Source of the DNA: Rhizobium sp. BT03
GTDB taxonomy: Bacteria; Pseudomonadota; Alphaproteobacteria; Rhizobiales; Rhizobiaceae
Assembly: GCF_030053155.1 (NCBI RefSeq)
Contig: NZ_CP125642.1
Coordinates: forward strand, 310,001-374,000
Direction of reading: 5' to 3'
DNA: 64,000 bases
A program made the translations under genes and the position numbers. Numbering within the stretch: position 1 is the stretch's first letter; the number at the start of each line of letters is the position of its first letter. Positions 35,729-44,779 of this stretch are shown here, one piece after another. Below the pieces are notes generated by a model. It saw only the letters and a list, made by a program, of their open reading frames with translations, did no database searches and was not told where the DNA came from.

Positions 35729-35865
35729 GCCCCATCCGCCTGCCGGCACCTTCTCCCCGCGCGCGGGGCGAAGGGGCAAGCCGCGACCTCTCGGTCTCTC
35801 ACTAACGTCTCGCAGGGCACGTCCCCTCTCCCCGTTTTTACGGGGAGAGGGCTAGGGTGAGGGGC
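35729..35865. repeat. RIME-like palindromic mosaic repeat, copy 3
   Basis: Full-length copy in the same orientation as copy 2: CCATCCGCCTGCCGGCACC, hairpin TTCTCCCCGC-gc-GCGGGGCGAA, a variable middle, hairpin CTCTCCCCGT-ttt-ACGGGGAGAG, then AGGGTGAGGGGC. It ends 93 bases before the nucleotide-sugar dehydrogenase start, so that gene's promoter must lie within or after it. Confidence 0.8.
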
Positions 35866-35958
35866 AGCCTTCGGCGCGAATCGGGAGGCGGCCCGGGTTT
35901 AATTCACCGCGATCATGCATTAGATCAGCTTCCTCTTCCCCGTTTGAAAGATCCCGCC

Positions 35959-37296
35959 TTGGCCACCTCCACCTTCGACACGCTTTTGCAGAAGATCGAA
36001 ACCCGCGCGGCGCGTGCCGGCGTCATCGGGCTCGGTTATGTCGGCCTGCCGCTGGCAATGGCGGTGGGGCGCAGCGGTTTTGCGGTCACCGGCTTCGACA
36101 TCGATCCTTCCAAGATGGTGGCACTCGATGCCCGCCGCTCCTATATCGATGCCGTCAGCGACGCAGCGCTTGCCGCCGAGATCGAGGCGGGGCGCTTCCA
36201 GGCGACAACCGATTTCGCCGGGCTTGCCGCCTGCGACGTGATCATCATCTGCGTGCCGACGCCGCTCACCAAACATCGCGATCCCGACCTTTCCTTCGTC
36301 GAGGCAACGTCGCGTTCGATCGCCGAGCACCTGCGCCCCGGCCAGCTCGTGGTGCTGGAATCGACCACCTATCCCGGCACCACCGACGATATCGTCAAGG
36401 TCATTCTCGAAGACACAGGGCTGAAGTCCGGTTCGGATTTCTTCGTCGGCTTCTCGCCGGAGCGCGAGGATCCCGGCAACCAGCATTACCATACCGCCAC
36501 CATCCCGAAGGTCGTCGCCGGCGACGGGCCCGAGGCGCTGTCCTTGATGAAGGCCTTCTATGGCGCGGCGGTGTCGACCGTCGTTCCGGTCTCCTCGAAT
36601 GCGACGGCCGAGGCGGTGAAGCTCACCGAAAACATTTTCCGCTCGGTCAACATCGCCCTCGTCAACGAGCTGAAGACCGTCTATGCGGCAATGGGCATCG
36701 ACGTCTGGGAGGTGATCGATGCGGCCAAGACCAAGCCCTTCGGCTACATGCCCTTCTATCCCGGCCCCGGCCTCGGCGGCCACTGCATCCCCATCGACCC
36801 CTTCTATCTCACCTGGAAATCGCGCGAATACGAGCTGCCGACCCGCTTCATCGAGCTTGCCGGCGAGATCAATTCGGCGATGCCGCGTTATGTCGTCGGC
36901 AAGCTCGCCGAAGCGCTCGACATCCGCGCCGGCAAGGCGCTGAGCCGCAGCAGGGTGCTGGTGCTCGGCCTCGCCTACAAGAAGAACGTCGCCGATATAA
37001 GAGAGAGCCCATCGCTGCGGCTGATCGAGATCATCGAGGAACGCGGCGGACGGGCCGACTATCACGATCCCTTCGTCGCCGAAATCCCGCCGACGCGCGA
37101 ATACCAGGCGCTGAAGGGCCGCAAATCGGTGGCGCTGACGCCCGAGGTGATTGCCGGCTACGATGCGGTGCTGGTCGCGACCGACCATGACAGCGTCGAA
37201 TACGCGGCGCTGGCAAAAAGCGCTGCGCTGATCATCGACACCCGCAACGTTTTCAACCGGCTCGGCCTTTCGGCCGATCACGTCATCAAGGCGTGA
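35959..37296 (+). CDS. Nucleotide-sugar dehydrogenase (UDP-GlcNAc/ManNAc or UDP-glucose type)
   Basis: 445 residues from a TTG at 35959; the frame remains open upstream into the RIME repeat and contains another TTG at 35944, so the start is uncertain. GVIGLGYVGLPLAMAVGRSGF is the NAD-binding motif, VPTPLTKHRDPDLSFVEATS and ESTTYPGTTDDI the central family motifs, and GPGLGGHCIPIDP holds the catalytic Cys. LGLAYKKNVADIRESPSLRLIEII is the C-terminal sugar-nucleotide domain. It makes a uronic-acid donor for surface polysaccharide. It stands alone, convergent with the DUF3095 gene, the two stops overlapping by 11 bases. Confidence 0.9.
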   Translation: MATSTFDTLLQKIETRAARAGVIGLGYVGLPLAMAVGRSGFAVTGFDIDPSKMVALDARRSYIDAVSDAALAAEIEAGRFQATTDFAGLAACDVIIICVPTPLTKHRDPDLSFVEATSRSIAEHLRPGQLVVLESTTYPGTTDDIVKVILEDTGLKSGSDFFVGFSPEREDPGNQHYHTATIPKVVAGDGPEALSLMKAFYGAAVSTVVPVSSNATAEAVKLTENIFRSVNIALVNELKTVYAAMGIDVWEVIDAAKTKPFGYMPFYPGPGLGGHCIPIDPFYLTWKSREYELPTRFIELAGEINSAMPRYVVGKLAEALDIRAGKALSRSRVLVLGLAYKKNVADIRESPSLRLIEIIEERGGRADYHDPFVAEIPPTREYQALKGRKSVALTPEVIAGYDAVLVATDHDSVEYAALAKSAALIIDTRNVFNRLGLSADHVIKA

Positions 37297-38461
37297 CGGC
37301 AACGCCGGAAAGCGATTTTCCGGTCATCCGGCTGGCAGCCACCGCATAACCGCCTGACGCGCCGTCGATGAAATGCATGTGGTCGCGCGAAATCGGCGTC
37401 GGCACGAAGCAGGTCATCAGCGCCGAGGCCTGCCGATGCAGGCCGTAGCGGGCGACGCCCTTGGCGCGTGCCGCTTCCAGCAGCGTCTCGATGCGTTTCA
37501 GATGTTCGGCGTCGACATCGACCGTCATCTTCAGCCCGTCGTCGAACTTGCGGAAATCGGAATTGCCGGCGACGTCGCGCTTGTAGCGGCGCGCATCGAA
37601 GCGGCCGAGCGGAATGCCGAGCCGATAGCAGACCACCGTGATGGCGAGCTGCAGGAAGATGATGAGCTTCTGGCGCAAGCGCCGGCCGGCGGGTGCCGTG
37701 GCCTTGGCCTCGCGGTTGATGCCGTGCAGCGAGAAGGCAAGCTCCGGGCCATCGGCGGGCACCGGATGGCTGCCGCGGTTCTGCTCGCCGGTGATGGCGA
37801 CGATGCCGTTGACGAGGTCGCGGAATTCCTCGCCCGGCCGGCCTTCGCCGGGAACCGCGATGATCGAGACGATCTCGCCGTTTTGCGCATCGATCGGGCT
37901 CCAGCGGCAGGAGAGGCCGGTGAGATCGGGACGTGTTCCGGCCGCCGCGCGCGCGACGGCGTAATGGCCGAGCTTCATCTGCCGTTCCGCCCAGCTGGTG
38001 CCGCCGCCCCAGAACATCGCATAGGTGACGTGCGGGCTTGCCGAGTATCGCGCGACGCGGACGTCGAGGCCCTCGGCACGGGTGTCCGCGACCGGAACGA
38101 TGGCGACGCGCAGCATCAGGCCGAGATCCTCCTCGACCCAGACCTGCACGGCGGCAAGCGCCTCGCGCGCCGCCTTTTCAAGCGAGCCGGGAAGCGCAAT
38201 CAGTGCGCCGTCGCCGCCGAAGACGAAGGGATAATCGCCCTTGCCGACGGCATTCAGGACAGCCGAAATGACGCTGGCGCCCGCCATGTTGACGTCCTTG
38301 TACCGGCCGCCGGCAATCGCCTGTGTCGAGCCGACGATATCGGCGAGCGCCAGCACCCACCCGTCCGGCAGCGGCCGGTAATTGGCGGCATCGGTCACGC
38401 CCTCGAAGGCGCTGAACAGCGGCACGGCGGCAAAGAATTCTTCGTCGGTTACGGTTTTCAT
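37286..38461 (-). CDS. DUF3095 protein (cyclase-like fold)
   Basis: 391 residues from the ATG at 38461 (GGATGAC upstream); a longer start at 38512 is less likely. The N-terminal half reads WVLALADIVGSTQAIAGGRYKDVNMAG and FVFGGDGALIALP, placing Asp residues where class III cyclases hold their two metal ligands. The C-terminal half carries the DUF3095-specific SCRWSPIDAQNGEIVSIIA and DDGLKMTVDVD segments. The function of the family is not established; a nucleotidyl cyclase or nucleotide-sensing role is an inference. Cytoplasmic, no helices seen. Confidence 0.82.
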   Translation of the reverse strand: MKTVTDEEFFAAVPLFSAFEGVTDAANYRPLPDGWVLALADIVGSTQAIAGGRYKDVNMAGASVISAVLNAVGKGDYPFVFGGDGALIALPGSLEKAAREALAAVQVWVEEDLGLMLRVAIVPVADTRAEGLDVRVARYSASPHVTYAMFWGGGTSWAERQMKLGHYAVARAAAGTRPDLTGLSCRWSPIDAQNGEIVSIIAVPGEGRPGEEFRDLVNGIVAITGEQNRGSHPVPADGPELAFSLHGINREAKATAPAGRRLRQKLIIFLQLAITVVCYRLGIPLGRFDARRYKRDVAGNSDFRKFDDGLKMTVDVDAEHLKRIETLLEAARAKGVARYGLHRQASALMTCFVPTPISRDHMHFIDGASGGYAVAASRMTGKSLSGVAVTP

Positions 38462-38585
38462 GTCATCCAGCTTAGCACAGACCCATGTTGCCACTGCAAC
38501 GCCATTTCCCATTTACGGCAATCGACTTGGCAAGGTTTCATGTGTTAGCACGCGCTGACGATTTTTCATCACGGATATGGATTAG

Positions 38586-39065
38586 ATGAGCCGCCTCGAC
38601 AGCTTCATTCGCCGGTTGACGGCGCAGCGCGATATTTTGAACGCGATCATCGATCTGGTCGGCGAAATCGAAGGCCCGGTGCTGGAATTCGGCCTCGGCA
38701 ACGGCCGCACCTATGATCACCTGCGCGAAAATTTCCCCGGCCGGCGCATCGTCGCCTTTGACTGGGAGGTCCGCTCCTATTCGGCCTCGACGCCAGAGGC
38801 ACAAGACATGGTGACCGGCAATATCCGCGAGTCCGGCCAGGCCTTCCTCGGCATCGGCGCGGCGCTCGCCCATGCCGATATCGGCACCGGCCATGACGAG
38901 ATCGACGCGGTAACGCTGACCTGGCTGCCGCAGCTGATGGCCGGCGTGCTCGCCCCCAACGGCATCGCCGTCAGCGGCCTGCCATTGGAGCATGCCGAGC
39001 TGGTGGCGCTGCCGCTGCCGGAGGGGATCAAGGAAGGGCGGTATTTCCTCTATCGCAGGACTTAA
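38586..39065 (+). CDS. Class I SAM-dependent methyltransferase
   Basis: 159 residues. EGPVLEFGLGNGRTYDHLRENFPGRRIVAFDWEV contains the SAM-binding E/DxGxGxG motif I and the acidic end of strand 2. The protein is short for the fold (usual ~200-250), with LTWLPQLMAGVLAPNGIAVSG as strands 4-5. It belongs to a small alphaproteobacterial group of unknown substrate. It is divergent from the DUF3095 gene, 124 bases away, and followed by a hairpin that overlaps its stop codon. Confidence 0.82.
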   Translation: MSRLDSFIRRLTAQRDILNAIIDLVGEIEGPVLEFGLGNGRTYDHLRENFPGRRIVAFDWEVRSYSASTPEAQDMVTGNIRESGQAFLGIGAALAHADIGTGHDEIDAVTLTWLPQLMAGVLAPNGIAVSGLPLEHAELVALPLPEGIKEGRYFLYRRT

Positions 39066-39083
39066 GTCGCCGTTGCGGCGACT
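39065..39083 (+). terminator. Hairpin overlapping the methyltransferase stop
   Basis: AGTCGCCG (39065-39072) and CGGCGACT (39076-39083) make a perfect eight-base stem with a TTG loop. There is no U-tract behind it, so terminator activity is uncertain. Confidence 0.4.
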
Positions 39084-39127
39084 GTGACGAACCGAAGTTT
39101 CAACAAAAGCGAGGCGTCGCCACGATC

Positions 39128-39173
39128 CTCTTCTCCCCCGCGGGGAGAAGGTGCCGGCAGGCGGATGAGGGGG
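39128..39173. repeat. RIME-like repeat, half copy 4
   Basis: Only one half of the element is present: hairpin TTCTCCCCC-gc-GGGGAGAA followed by GGTGCCGGCAGGCGGATGAGG. The second hairpin and far end are missing. It lies in the 345-base gap before the first DUF805 gene; the rest of that gap holds the start of a tandem duplication (from about 39291). Confidence 0.7.
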
Positions 39174-39290
39174 CTACGCGCACCACATCATATGAGCGAA
39201 TTCCCCGGCAAGTCGCAAAGCAAGTCCGTCTCGCGGTCATCGAAGTTAAAAGCGTCTCCGCCCAAGCGTCGCTTTTGAATGCTGACGCGA

Positions 39291-39905
39291 TGAAGCTGCC
39301 TCATTGCAATTTATACGTTTGAATTGTAGCTGTTTTTCGTCGGGCTGTTAGGTCCGAGCCGGTAGGTGAGGGATCACCAAACTCGCAGCTAGCAGAGATG
39401 GGTCATTAAAGTGGGGTTTACAGACGCTGCCGGCACGGTTCTGGTGCAGAAATATGCGACTTTCTCCGGCAGGGCCTCCCGCGCGGAATATTGGTGGTAT
39501 GTTTTATTTTATGTTCTCGTGCTGCTTGCCATAGGCATCTTGTGCAATGTAGTCGCCAGCTTTTCCGACTTCCGGGACGGAGTTCCCCCACCACTCGCCC
39601 TCCTCTTCTTCCTCTGCGGATTGGTTTTGCTCGCGATGTTCTTGCCGGCGATCGCAGTTCAAGTTCGCCGCTTCCATGATCGCAACATTTCCGGCTGGTG
39701 GTATCTCGCCTTATTGATCGGCAACTTCGTTCCGTACATCGGCCTCATTGCAGTTATTGCGATCCTGGTGATCAACGTGCTTCCGGGCACCGAAGGTCCG
39801 AACAAGTTCGGGCCCGATCCGCTGCGGCCTGAAGCGCGCGCAGAGGTCTTTGCCTAAGAGCATGGGCATCCGCAACTTTGGGCCTGCTGGCGGCTCCGTT
39901 CCTGC
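39291..39905 (+). repeat. Tandem duplication unit, copy 1 (DUF805 segment)
   Basis: A unit of about 615 bases repeats at 39937-40552. Both copies contain a TTGCAATTT...CGTTTGAATTGTAGCTG leader, a DUF805 gene, and the first ~45 bases of the downstream gene. In copy 1 that last part survives as a decayed remnant after 39862 (ATGGGCATCCGCAAC, then a frameshift). The duplication is therefore old enough for divergence, yet both DUF805 frames remain intact. Confidence 0.75.
39411..39857 (+). CDS. DUF805 membrane protein, copy 1
   Basis: 148 residues with a GTG start at 39411. TVLVQKYATFSGRASRAEYWWYVLFYVL is the DUF805 N-terminus (YATFSGRASRxEYWW). QVRRFHDRNISGWWYL is the central conserved block (RRxHDxxxSGWW), and LPGTEGPNKFGPDPL the C-terminal GTxGxNxFGPDP motif. 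Four membrane helices. The family is widespread but has no assigned biochemical role. It is a tandem duplicate of the next gene and probably the first gene of the MoxR operon or transcribed just before it. Confidence 0.88.
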   Translation: MGFTDAAGTVLVQKYATFSGRASRAEYWWYVLFYVLVLLAIGILCNVVASFSDFRDGVPPPLALLFFLCGLVLLAMFLPAIAVQVRRFHDRNISGWWYLALLIGNFVPYIGLIAVIAILVINVLPGTEGPNKFGPDPLRPEARAEVFA

Positions 39906-39936
39906 GGTTAGTTTTTCGCATCAGCTGGCGCCTGTT

Positions 39937-40552
39937 TGAAGCAGCCGACTTATTGCAATTTCTGCGTTTGAATTGTAGCTGTTTTATCCGAAAAACGACT
40001 ATTAAGCAGGCCGTGGATAAGACTGTGGGCGCCTCGCTTGCAGCAAACTGAAATGGGGGCATTTCAAATGGGGTTTACTGAAGCCGTTCGGACTGTTCTG
40101 AAGCAGAAATATGCAACCTTTTCCGGTCGGGCACCCCGCTCGGAATATTGGTGGTTCATGCTATTTTGCGTGCTGGCGCTGTTCCCGCTTGCAATAGTGG
40201 CCTTTGTGCTCGCCTACGCCACCAGTGGTGGCGGAGTGCCGTCACCGGTTAGCTATACCGTGGTCATCTGGATGTTGTTCGGGCTCGCAATCCTTTTGCC
40301 AGGGATATCCCTGCAGGTTCGCCGTTTCCATGACCGCAATATTTCCGGTTGGTGGTATCTTGCGCTGTTTGCCTTGAGCTATATTCCTTATGTCGCTTTC
40401 GTCACATTCCCGGTGACGATTGTTATTTCCATGCTTCCGGGCACCGAAGGTCCGAACAAGTTCGGTCCCGATCCTCTGCGCCCCGAAGCGCGATCAGAGG
40501 TCTTTGCCTAAAGCATGACCATCCGCAACGCCGGCCTGCTGGTGGCCTTGTT
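39937..40552 (+). repeat. Tandem duplication unit, copy 2 (DUF805 segment)
   Basis: Second copy of the unit at 39291-39905. It begins near TGAAGCAGCC, includes the same leader motif and the second DUF805 gene, and runs into the intact 5' end of the DUF4129-like gene at 40515. Because copy 1 carries a dead piece of that same 5' end, the ancestral order was DUF805 followed by the DUF4129-like gene. Confidence 0.75.
40068..40511 (+). CDS. DUF805 membrane protein, copy 2
   Basis: 147 residues, ATG at 40068, chosen because it aligns with the GTG start of copy 1; ATGs at 40053 and 40038 are also in frame. It keeps all family blocks: YATFSGRAPRSEYWWF, QVRRFHDRNISGWWYL and LPGTEGPNKFGPDPL. Differences from copy 1 fall mainly in the membrane helices. 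The gap to the next gene is three bases, so it is transcribed with the DUF4129/MoxR operon. Confidence 0.88.
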   Translation: MGFTEAVRTVLKQKYATFSGRAPRSEYWWFMLFCVLALFPLAIVAFVLAYATSGGGVPSPVSYTVVIWMLFGLAILLPGISLQVRRFHDRNISGWWYLALFALSYIPYVAFVTFPVTIVISMLPGTEGPNKFGPDPLRPEARSEVFA

Positions 40553-41264
40553 CCTGGCCGCCTCGGCTCCCTTTCCGCCTGCGCAAGCGCAGGGCAGTCA
40601 GCAGGCCGCGGGCGGTGATCTTCAAAAGAGCGCCGCCGGAGCCGAATATGCCTCGCAGTGCCAGCAGAACGGCCTGCGCTGTACGCTGATCTATGGCGAC
40701 GCCTCCGCGAAAGACGCACCGGCATCGAATACGACGACATCGTCACCGCAACGCAAGCCGTTGATGATCCCGCGGGAACCGGCCGTCAGCGGTCCTCTGG
40801 CGGTTGCCGTCGTGCTTGTCGGTCTCATCGTGGTCATCGGATTGTTGATACGCTTCGGCAATGGCGGTGTCTTGCTCTCATCGGCTCCCCGCGACATGAA
40901 GCGGCAAGGCGAAGCGCCGGAAAGCTGGCGCACATCAGCCGCGGAGGCTGAGGAAAAGCCGAGCGATTTCCTGCAGCGCATTGCGGCCATGGCGGATCGA
41001 AGACAGGCGCTTGTCCTGCTGCTCAGGCATTGCCTGCTGCACGCGGCGGATATCACCGGAACACGGCTTTTCCGCGCCGATACGGAACGCGCCGTTTTCG
41101 CCCGGCTGCCGAAAAACATGCCCGAGCGCGAGCGGCTTGCAAATTTCCTGACGGCGGTGGAACTCGTGCATTACGGCGGCCGCAGCGTTGCGGAAAACCA
41201 TTTCGGCGTCCTTCTCACGACGGCGCGCGACCTGCTTGCAATGGGCAGGTTGGCCCATGCGTAA
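40515..41264 (+). CDS. DUF4129-like membrane protein of a MoxR operon
   Basis: 249 residues. A signal-like N-terminus ending APFPPAQAQG is followed by a short low-complexity periplasmic part with two Cys (SQCQQNGLRCTL), one membrane helix (about 95-115) and a cytoplasmic domain with ALVLLLRHCLLHAADITGTRLFRADTERAVFARLP, which resembles DUF4129. Such proteins sit beside MoxR/DUF58 genes. It overlaps the next gene by eight bases. Biochemical role unknown. Confidence 0.7.
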   Translation: MTIRNAGLLVALFLAASAPFPPAQAQGSQQAAGGDLQKSAAGAEYASQCQQNGLRCTLIYGDASAKDAPASNTTTSSPQRKPLMIPREPAVSGPLAVAVVLVGLIVVIGLLIRFGNGGVLLSSAPRDMKRQGEAPESWRTSAAEAEEKPSDFLQRIAAMADRRQALVLLLRHCLLHAADITGTRLFRADTERAVFARLPKNMPERERLANFLTAVELVHYGGRSVAENHFGVLLTTARDLLAMGRLAHA

Positions 41265-42531
41265 GTCGGCCCCCGTTTTAATCCTGGTTCTGGTGCTTGC
41301 GCTGGTAGCGCTGGCACTCTTCTGGCTGCCGCGGGGCAATGATTTCGACCGCTCGCCGCTCGGCAACAAGGGATTGGAATTGTGGCTGCAGGCCAAGGGA
41401 ATCCCTGTCGTCCGATCCGACCCGCATGTCGCCCGAGCGAGTTCGGAAATCTCGCTGCGCATCGTTCCGCTGTCGATACGCAAAGGTGAGGCTGTCGCAC
41501 CGCAGGCCGGCGAAGAAACGGATGACGCGGGCCCGGCAAACCCGGCTGAGGAGGCAAGCCGATACGCCCTGCCGACGCTGATCGTTTTGCCGAAATGGCG
41601 CGGCAGCGTGTCAATGGATGGTGTCGCCAGCAAATCGAAACTGGTTGATCTCATCGATATCAGTGATGAACTCGAGAAGATCGGGTACTCGGATTTTGGC
41701 TTCGCCCGCAGCAAGACGGATTTTGAAGAGGCGCAAACCCAGCTGAAATCGGGTCAGCCAATCAAGATCGACCTCTATCAAGCACAGACCTTCGAGCGGT
41801 CGAGTCTCCCGAGCGGCTGCAAGGAGATTGCAGGCACGCCGTTGGGTGCGCTGCTCCTGCGCTGCGCGCAGAAGCCCAATGTGTATCTTCTGTCGGATCC
41901 CGACCTGTTGAACAATCATGGACTGGCCCTGGCCGATAACGCCTCCTTCGCCGTGTCGCTCGTCACCCTGTTGCGCGGAGCAGCGGAAAAACGGCCGGTC
42001 TATCTGGATACGGCCGGCCAGCCTCTGGACAGCGAGAAACCGGTTGACGAGGGCAAGTCCTATGAGCGCTCTGCCTCCGATCTCAAGCGGTTTTTCGCCT
42101 ACCCGCTGTCGGTCATCTGGGGAACGCTGATCGTCGTCGCAGCGATCTGCTTCTGGCGGGGCGCCTATCGCTTCGGGCCGCCTTTGCGCGAGGCATCCGC
42201 AAACATCGAGCTGTCGAAGACCGCCGCCATCGACGCCACGGCGCGGCTCTTGCGCCTGTCGGGCAATGACGGGCGGATGGCCGGCCAGTTCGTGCTGCAT
42301 CTGCTGGCCGACAAGGCGCAGTTGCTCTTCGGCTCCGGAGCCGGCAATCAGGCCGGTATAGCGCGGCTGTTTCAACGCCTGGCGCGACAGGATAAGGCAG
42401 CCGCGCAGGCGCTGCACGCCGCAGCCGAGGCGCTGATCGAACGCGGCCATGTGATGACGCGGGCGGACCTGCACCGCAATCTCGATACATTCAGAAAATC
42501 GCTGGGGAGCTTTGACCTTGGATCTAGGTGA
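41257..42531 (+). CDS. DUF4350-like membrane protein of a MoxR operon
   Basis: 424 residues from the ATG at 41257, inside the end of the previous gene; the longer frame from 41188 is rejected. Helix one is at residues ~5-22, then a large extracytoplasmic domain beginning GNKGLELWLQAKGIPVVRSD (the DUF4350 pattern of a GATase-like fold), a second helix near 285-305, and a cytoplasmic helical tail. It resembles the DUF4350 proteins that accompany MoxR, DUF58 and DUF4129 in other bacteria. Exact role unknown; probably a scaffold or sensor of the complex. Confidence 0.7.
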   Translation: MRKSAPVLILVLVLALVALALFWLPRGNDFDRSPLGNKGLELWLQAKGIPVVRSDPHVARASSEISLRIVPLSIRKGEAVAPQAGEETDDAGPANPAEEASRYALPTLIVLPKWRGSVSMDGVASKSKLVDLIDISDELEKIGYSDFGFARSKTDFEEAQTQLKSGQPIKIDLYQAQTFERSSLPSGCKEIAGTPLGALLLRCAQKPNVYLLSDPDLLNNHGLALADNASFAVSLVTLLRGAAEKRPVYLDTAGQPLDSEKPVDEGKSYERSASDLKRFFAYPLSVIWGTLIVVAAICFWRGAYRFGPPLREASANIELSKTAAIDATARLLRLSGNDGRMAGQFVLHLLADKAQLLFGSGAGNQAGIARLFQRLARQDKAAAQALHAAAEALIERGHVMTRADLHRNLDTFRKSLGSFDLGSR

Positions 42532-43474
42532 ATTTCGCAATCTTATCGCCACGGTTCGCGGCGAAATCGGCAAAGTGGTGCAGGGGCAGGATGCGATCAT
42601 CGACCTCGTCCTGATCTCGATCTTTGCCGGTGGGCACTGCCTCGTCGAAGGTCCTCCCGGCACGGCCAAAACTCTGCTGGCCCGCTCGGTTTCCGCCGCC
42701 ATGGCGCTGGATTATCGCCGCATCCAGTTCACGCCCGATCTGATGCCCGGCGATGTGCTCGGCGTCAATCTCTTCAACTTCCAGACCAATCAGTTCCATC
42801 TGACCAAGGGTCCGGTCTTTACCGATATCCTTCTGGCCGATGAGATCAACCGCGCCCCGCCGAAGACGCAATCGGCGCTTCTCCAGGCGATGAACGAGCG
42901 GATGGTGACGCTCGACGGAACCGATTACTCGCTGGGCTCGAATTTCTTCGTGCTCGCGACGCAGAACCCGATCGAACAGCAGGGCACCTATCCTCTGCCG
43001 GAAGCCCAGCTCGATCGCTTTCTGTTCAAGCTCGTCGTCGATTTTCCCGACCGCGATACGGAAATTGCCATCCTCTCCAAACACGCCAAGCAGGCGCTGC
43101 AAGCGGATATGCGCAATGCCGGCATCCGCCCGCTCGTCACCAGCGCCGCGCTGGCCGAGGGGCGCGCGCTGATCGATGCGATCCATCTGGACGGCACGAT
43201 CCTGACCTATGTCGTCGACCTGGTGCGCGCCACGCGCTCAGATGCCGATATTCTCTACGGCGCATCGACGCGCGCCGCCGACGCCCTGGCCGCCGCCGTG
43301 CGCGTGCGTGCGGCCTTCGAGGGCCGGGACTACGGCTTGCCGGATGATGTCCAGGCATTGCTGGTGCCGGCGCTTCGCCATCGCATCATTCTCTCGCCTT
43401 CGGCCGAAATCGACGGCCGCACACCGGACGAGGTGCTGCGCAACATCATGAACCGCGTGGATGCGCCCCGTTAA
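42518..43474 (+). CDS. MoxR-family AAA+ ATPase
   Basis: 318 residues from the TTG at 42518, which has GGGGAG eight bases upstream; a TTG at 42512 is an alternative. It overlaps the preceding gene. Walker A is GPPGTAKT (G45-T52), Walker B with following Asn is ILLADEINRAPPKTQSALLQAMNE, sensor 1 is FFVLATQNPIEQQGTYPLPEAQLDRF. MoxR ATPases act as chaperones or activators of membrane or metal-centre proteins, commonly with a DUF58/VWA partner, which is the next gene here. Confidence 0.95.
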   Translation: MDLGEFRNLIATVRGEIGKVVQGQDAIIDLVLISIFAGGHCLVEGPPGTAKTLLARSVSAAMALDYRRIQFTPDLMPGDVLGVNLFNFQTNQFHLTKGPVFTDILLADEINRAPPKTQSALLQAMNERMVTLDGTDYSLGSNFFVLATQNPIEQQGTYPLPEAQLDRFLFKLVVDFPDRDTEIAILSKHAKQALQADMRNAGIRPLVTSAALAEGRALIDAIHLDGTILTYVVDLVRATRSDADILYGASTRAADALAAAVRVRAAFEGRDYGLPDDVQALLVPALRHRIILSPSAEIDGRTPDEVLRNIMNRVDAPR

Positions 43475-44779
43475 ATGCGGCCATCCCGGTATCTGATCGC
43501 GCTTGTTCTGATTTTGGCGGCGGTGACGGTTTTCGTCAGCGTGTGGTGGCACGATATGGGCTACCTCCTCATCGGCCTGTGGGTCGTGGTCGCGGCATTG
43601 ACGGCAGGCGATCTGGTCATGTCGGCTCTGTCCGGCCGGATGACGGTGGAATTCGATCTGCCGCCGCAAGGCTTTGTCGGCCACACCGCCGCGTTTACGT
43701 TCGCCATCCGGCCGCAGAAGGGCGCGGTGCCTCGGAATATCGAGAGCCGGCTCGATTGCGCGCCCGAGCTTGCCATCGGCGAAAGCAGATTGGGCGCGGG
43801 AGAAGAACAGACCAGTGCCGCCTTCGATCTTCATCTGACGCGGCGGGGACGATACGCGGTCCATGAGCTGTGGTTGAAATGGCCGTCGCGGCTGAAGCTG
43901 CTCGATATGGTCGCGCGCATGCCGGTGGGAAAAGAGATCGCCGTGCTGCCCGACATATCGCCGGTGCTGTCGGGAGCGGTCAAGACCCAGATCCTGCCGC
44001 TGGAAGCCGGCCAGAAGGATCTGCGGCTGCGCGGCGAAGGATCGGAATTCCATCAGCTGCGTGAATTTGCCAGCGGCATGGATCCGCGCAGCATCGATTG
44101 GAAGCGGTCCGCCCGGATGCGCAATCTGGTCGTGCGCGAGATGCGGGCCGAACGAAACCACCAGATCATCCTGTGTGTCGATTCCGGGCGGCTGATGGCC
44201 GAACAGCTCGGTGGCTTCACCAAGCTCGATCGTGCCATCAACGCGGCGCTGGCCATGTGCTGGGCCGCGGGACTTGCCGGCGATCTCGTGGGTTTTTACA
44301 GCTTCGACAGCCGCCCCCGCCTATTCGTGCCGGCTCTGCCCGGAAGAGCGGCCTTTCCGCGGCTGCAGACAATGTGCGCCGAGCTCAGTTACGAAACCCA
44401 GGAGAGCAACCATACGCTGGGACTGACGCATCTGTCCGGGCGTTTGATGCGACGGTCGCTGATCGTGATATTCTCCGATTTCGTCGACAGCATCACGGCG
44501 GAACTGATGATCGAGAACATCCAGGTGCTCGCCCGGCATCATTTCGTCGTCTACGTCGCCCTGCGCGATCCGATGCTGGCAAAGCTGACGGAACCCGAAG
44601 AGGTGACGCTGGACGCCGTCGCCCGCTCCGTGGCAGCGCGCCAGATCCTGCAGGAGAGGCGCACCGTGATGGAAAAACTGGCGCGTCTCGGCGTGCTCTG
44701 CCTCGACAGCACGCCGGAGGCACTGACTTCGGATCTCATTGCGCGTTACATCGAAATCAAATCCCGTGAGATGATATGA
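43475..44779 (+). CDS. DUF58 protein, MoxR partner
   Basis: 434 residues, ATG directly after the MoxR stop. Two close N-terminal helices (8-25, 30-48) anchor it. The DUF58 core is FHQLREFASGMDPRSIDWKRSARMRNLVVREM (the R-x-Y/F-DPRxIDWxxSAR motif), followed by a VWA-like domain starting QIILCVDSGRLM, whose metal site is incomplete (DSGR in place of DxSxS). DUF58 proteins are thought to be MoxR clients or adaptors. Its stop overlaps the next start as ATGA. Confidence 0.92.
   Translation: MRPSRYLIALVLILAAVTVFVSVWWHDMGYLLIGLWVVVAALTAGDLVMSALSGRMTVEFDLPPQGFVGHTAAFTFAIRPQKGAVPRNIESRLDCAPELAIGESRLGAGEEQTSAAFDLHLTRRGRYAVHELWLKWPSRLKLLDMVARMPVGKEIAVLPDISPVLSGAVKTQILPLEAGQKDLRLRGEGSEFHQLREFASGMDPRSIDWKRSARMRNLVVREMRAERNHQIILCVDSGRLMAEQLGGFTKLDRAINAALAMCWAAGLAGDLVGFYSFDSRPRLFVPALPGRAAFPRLQTMCAELSYETQESNHTLGLTHLSGRLMRRSLIVIFSDFVDSITAELMIENIQVLARHHFVVYVALRDPMLAKLTEPEEVTLDAVARSVAARQILQERRTVMEKLARLGVLCLDSTPEALTSDLIARYIEIKSREMI

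Noticed and set aside
39862..39912. Possible start of a gene after the first DUF805 copy
   Set aside because: It is a frameshifted remnant of the 5' end of the gene at 40515, produced by the tandem duplication.
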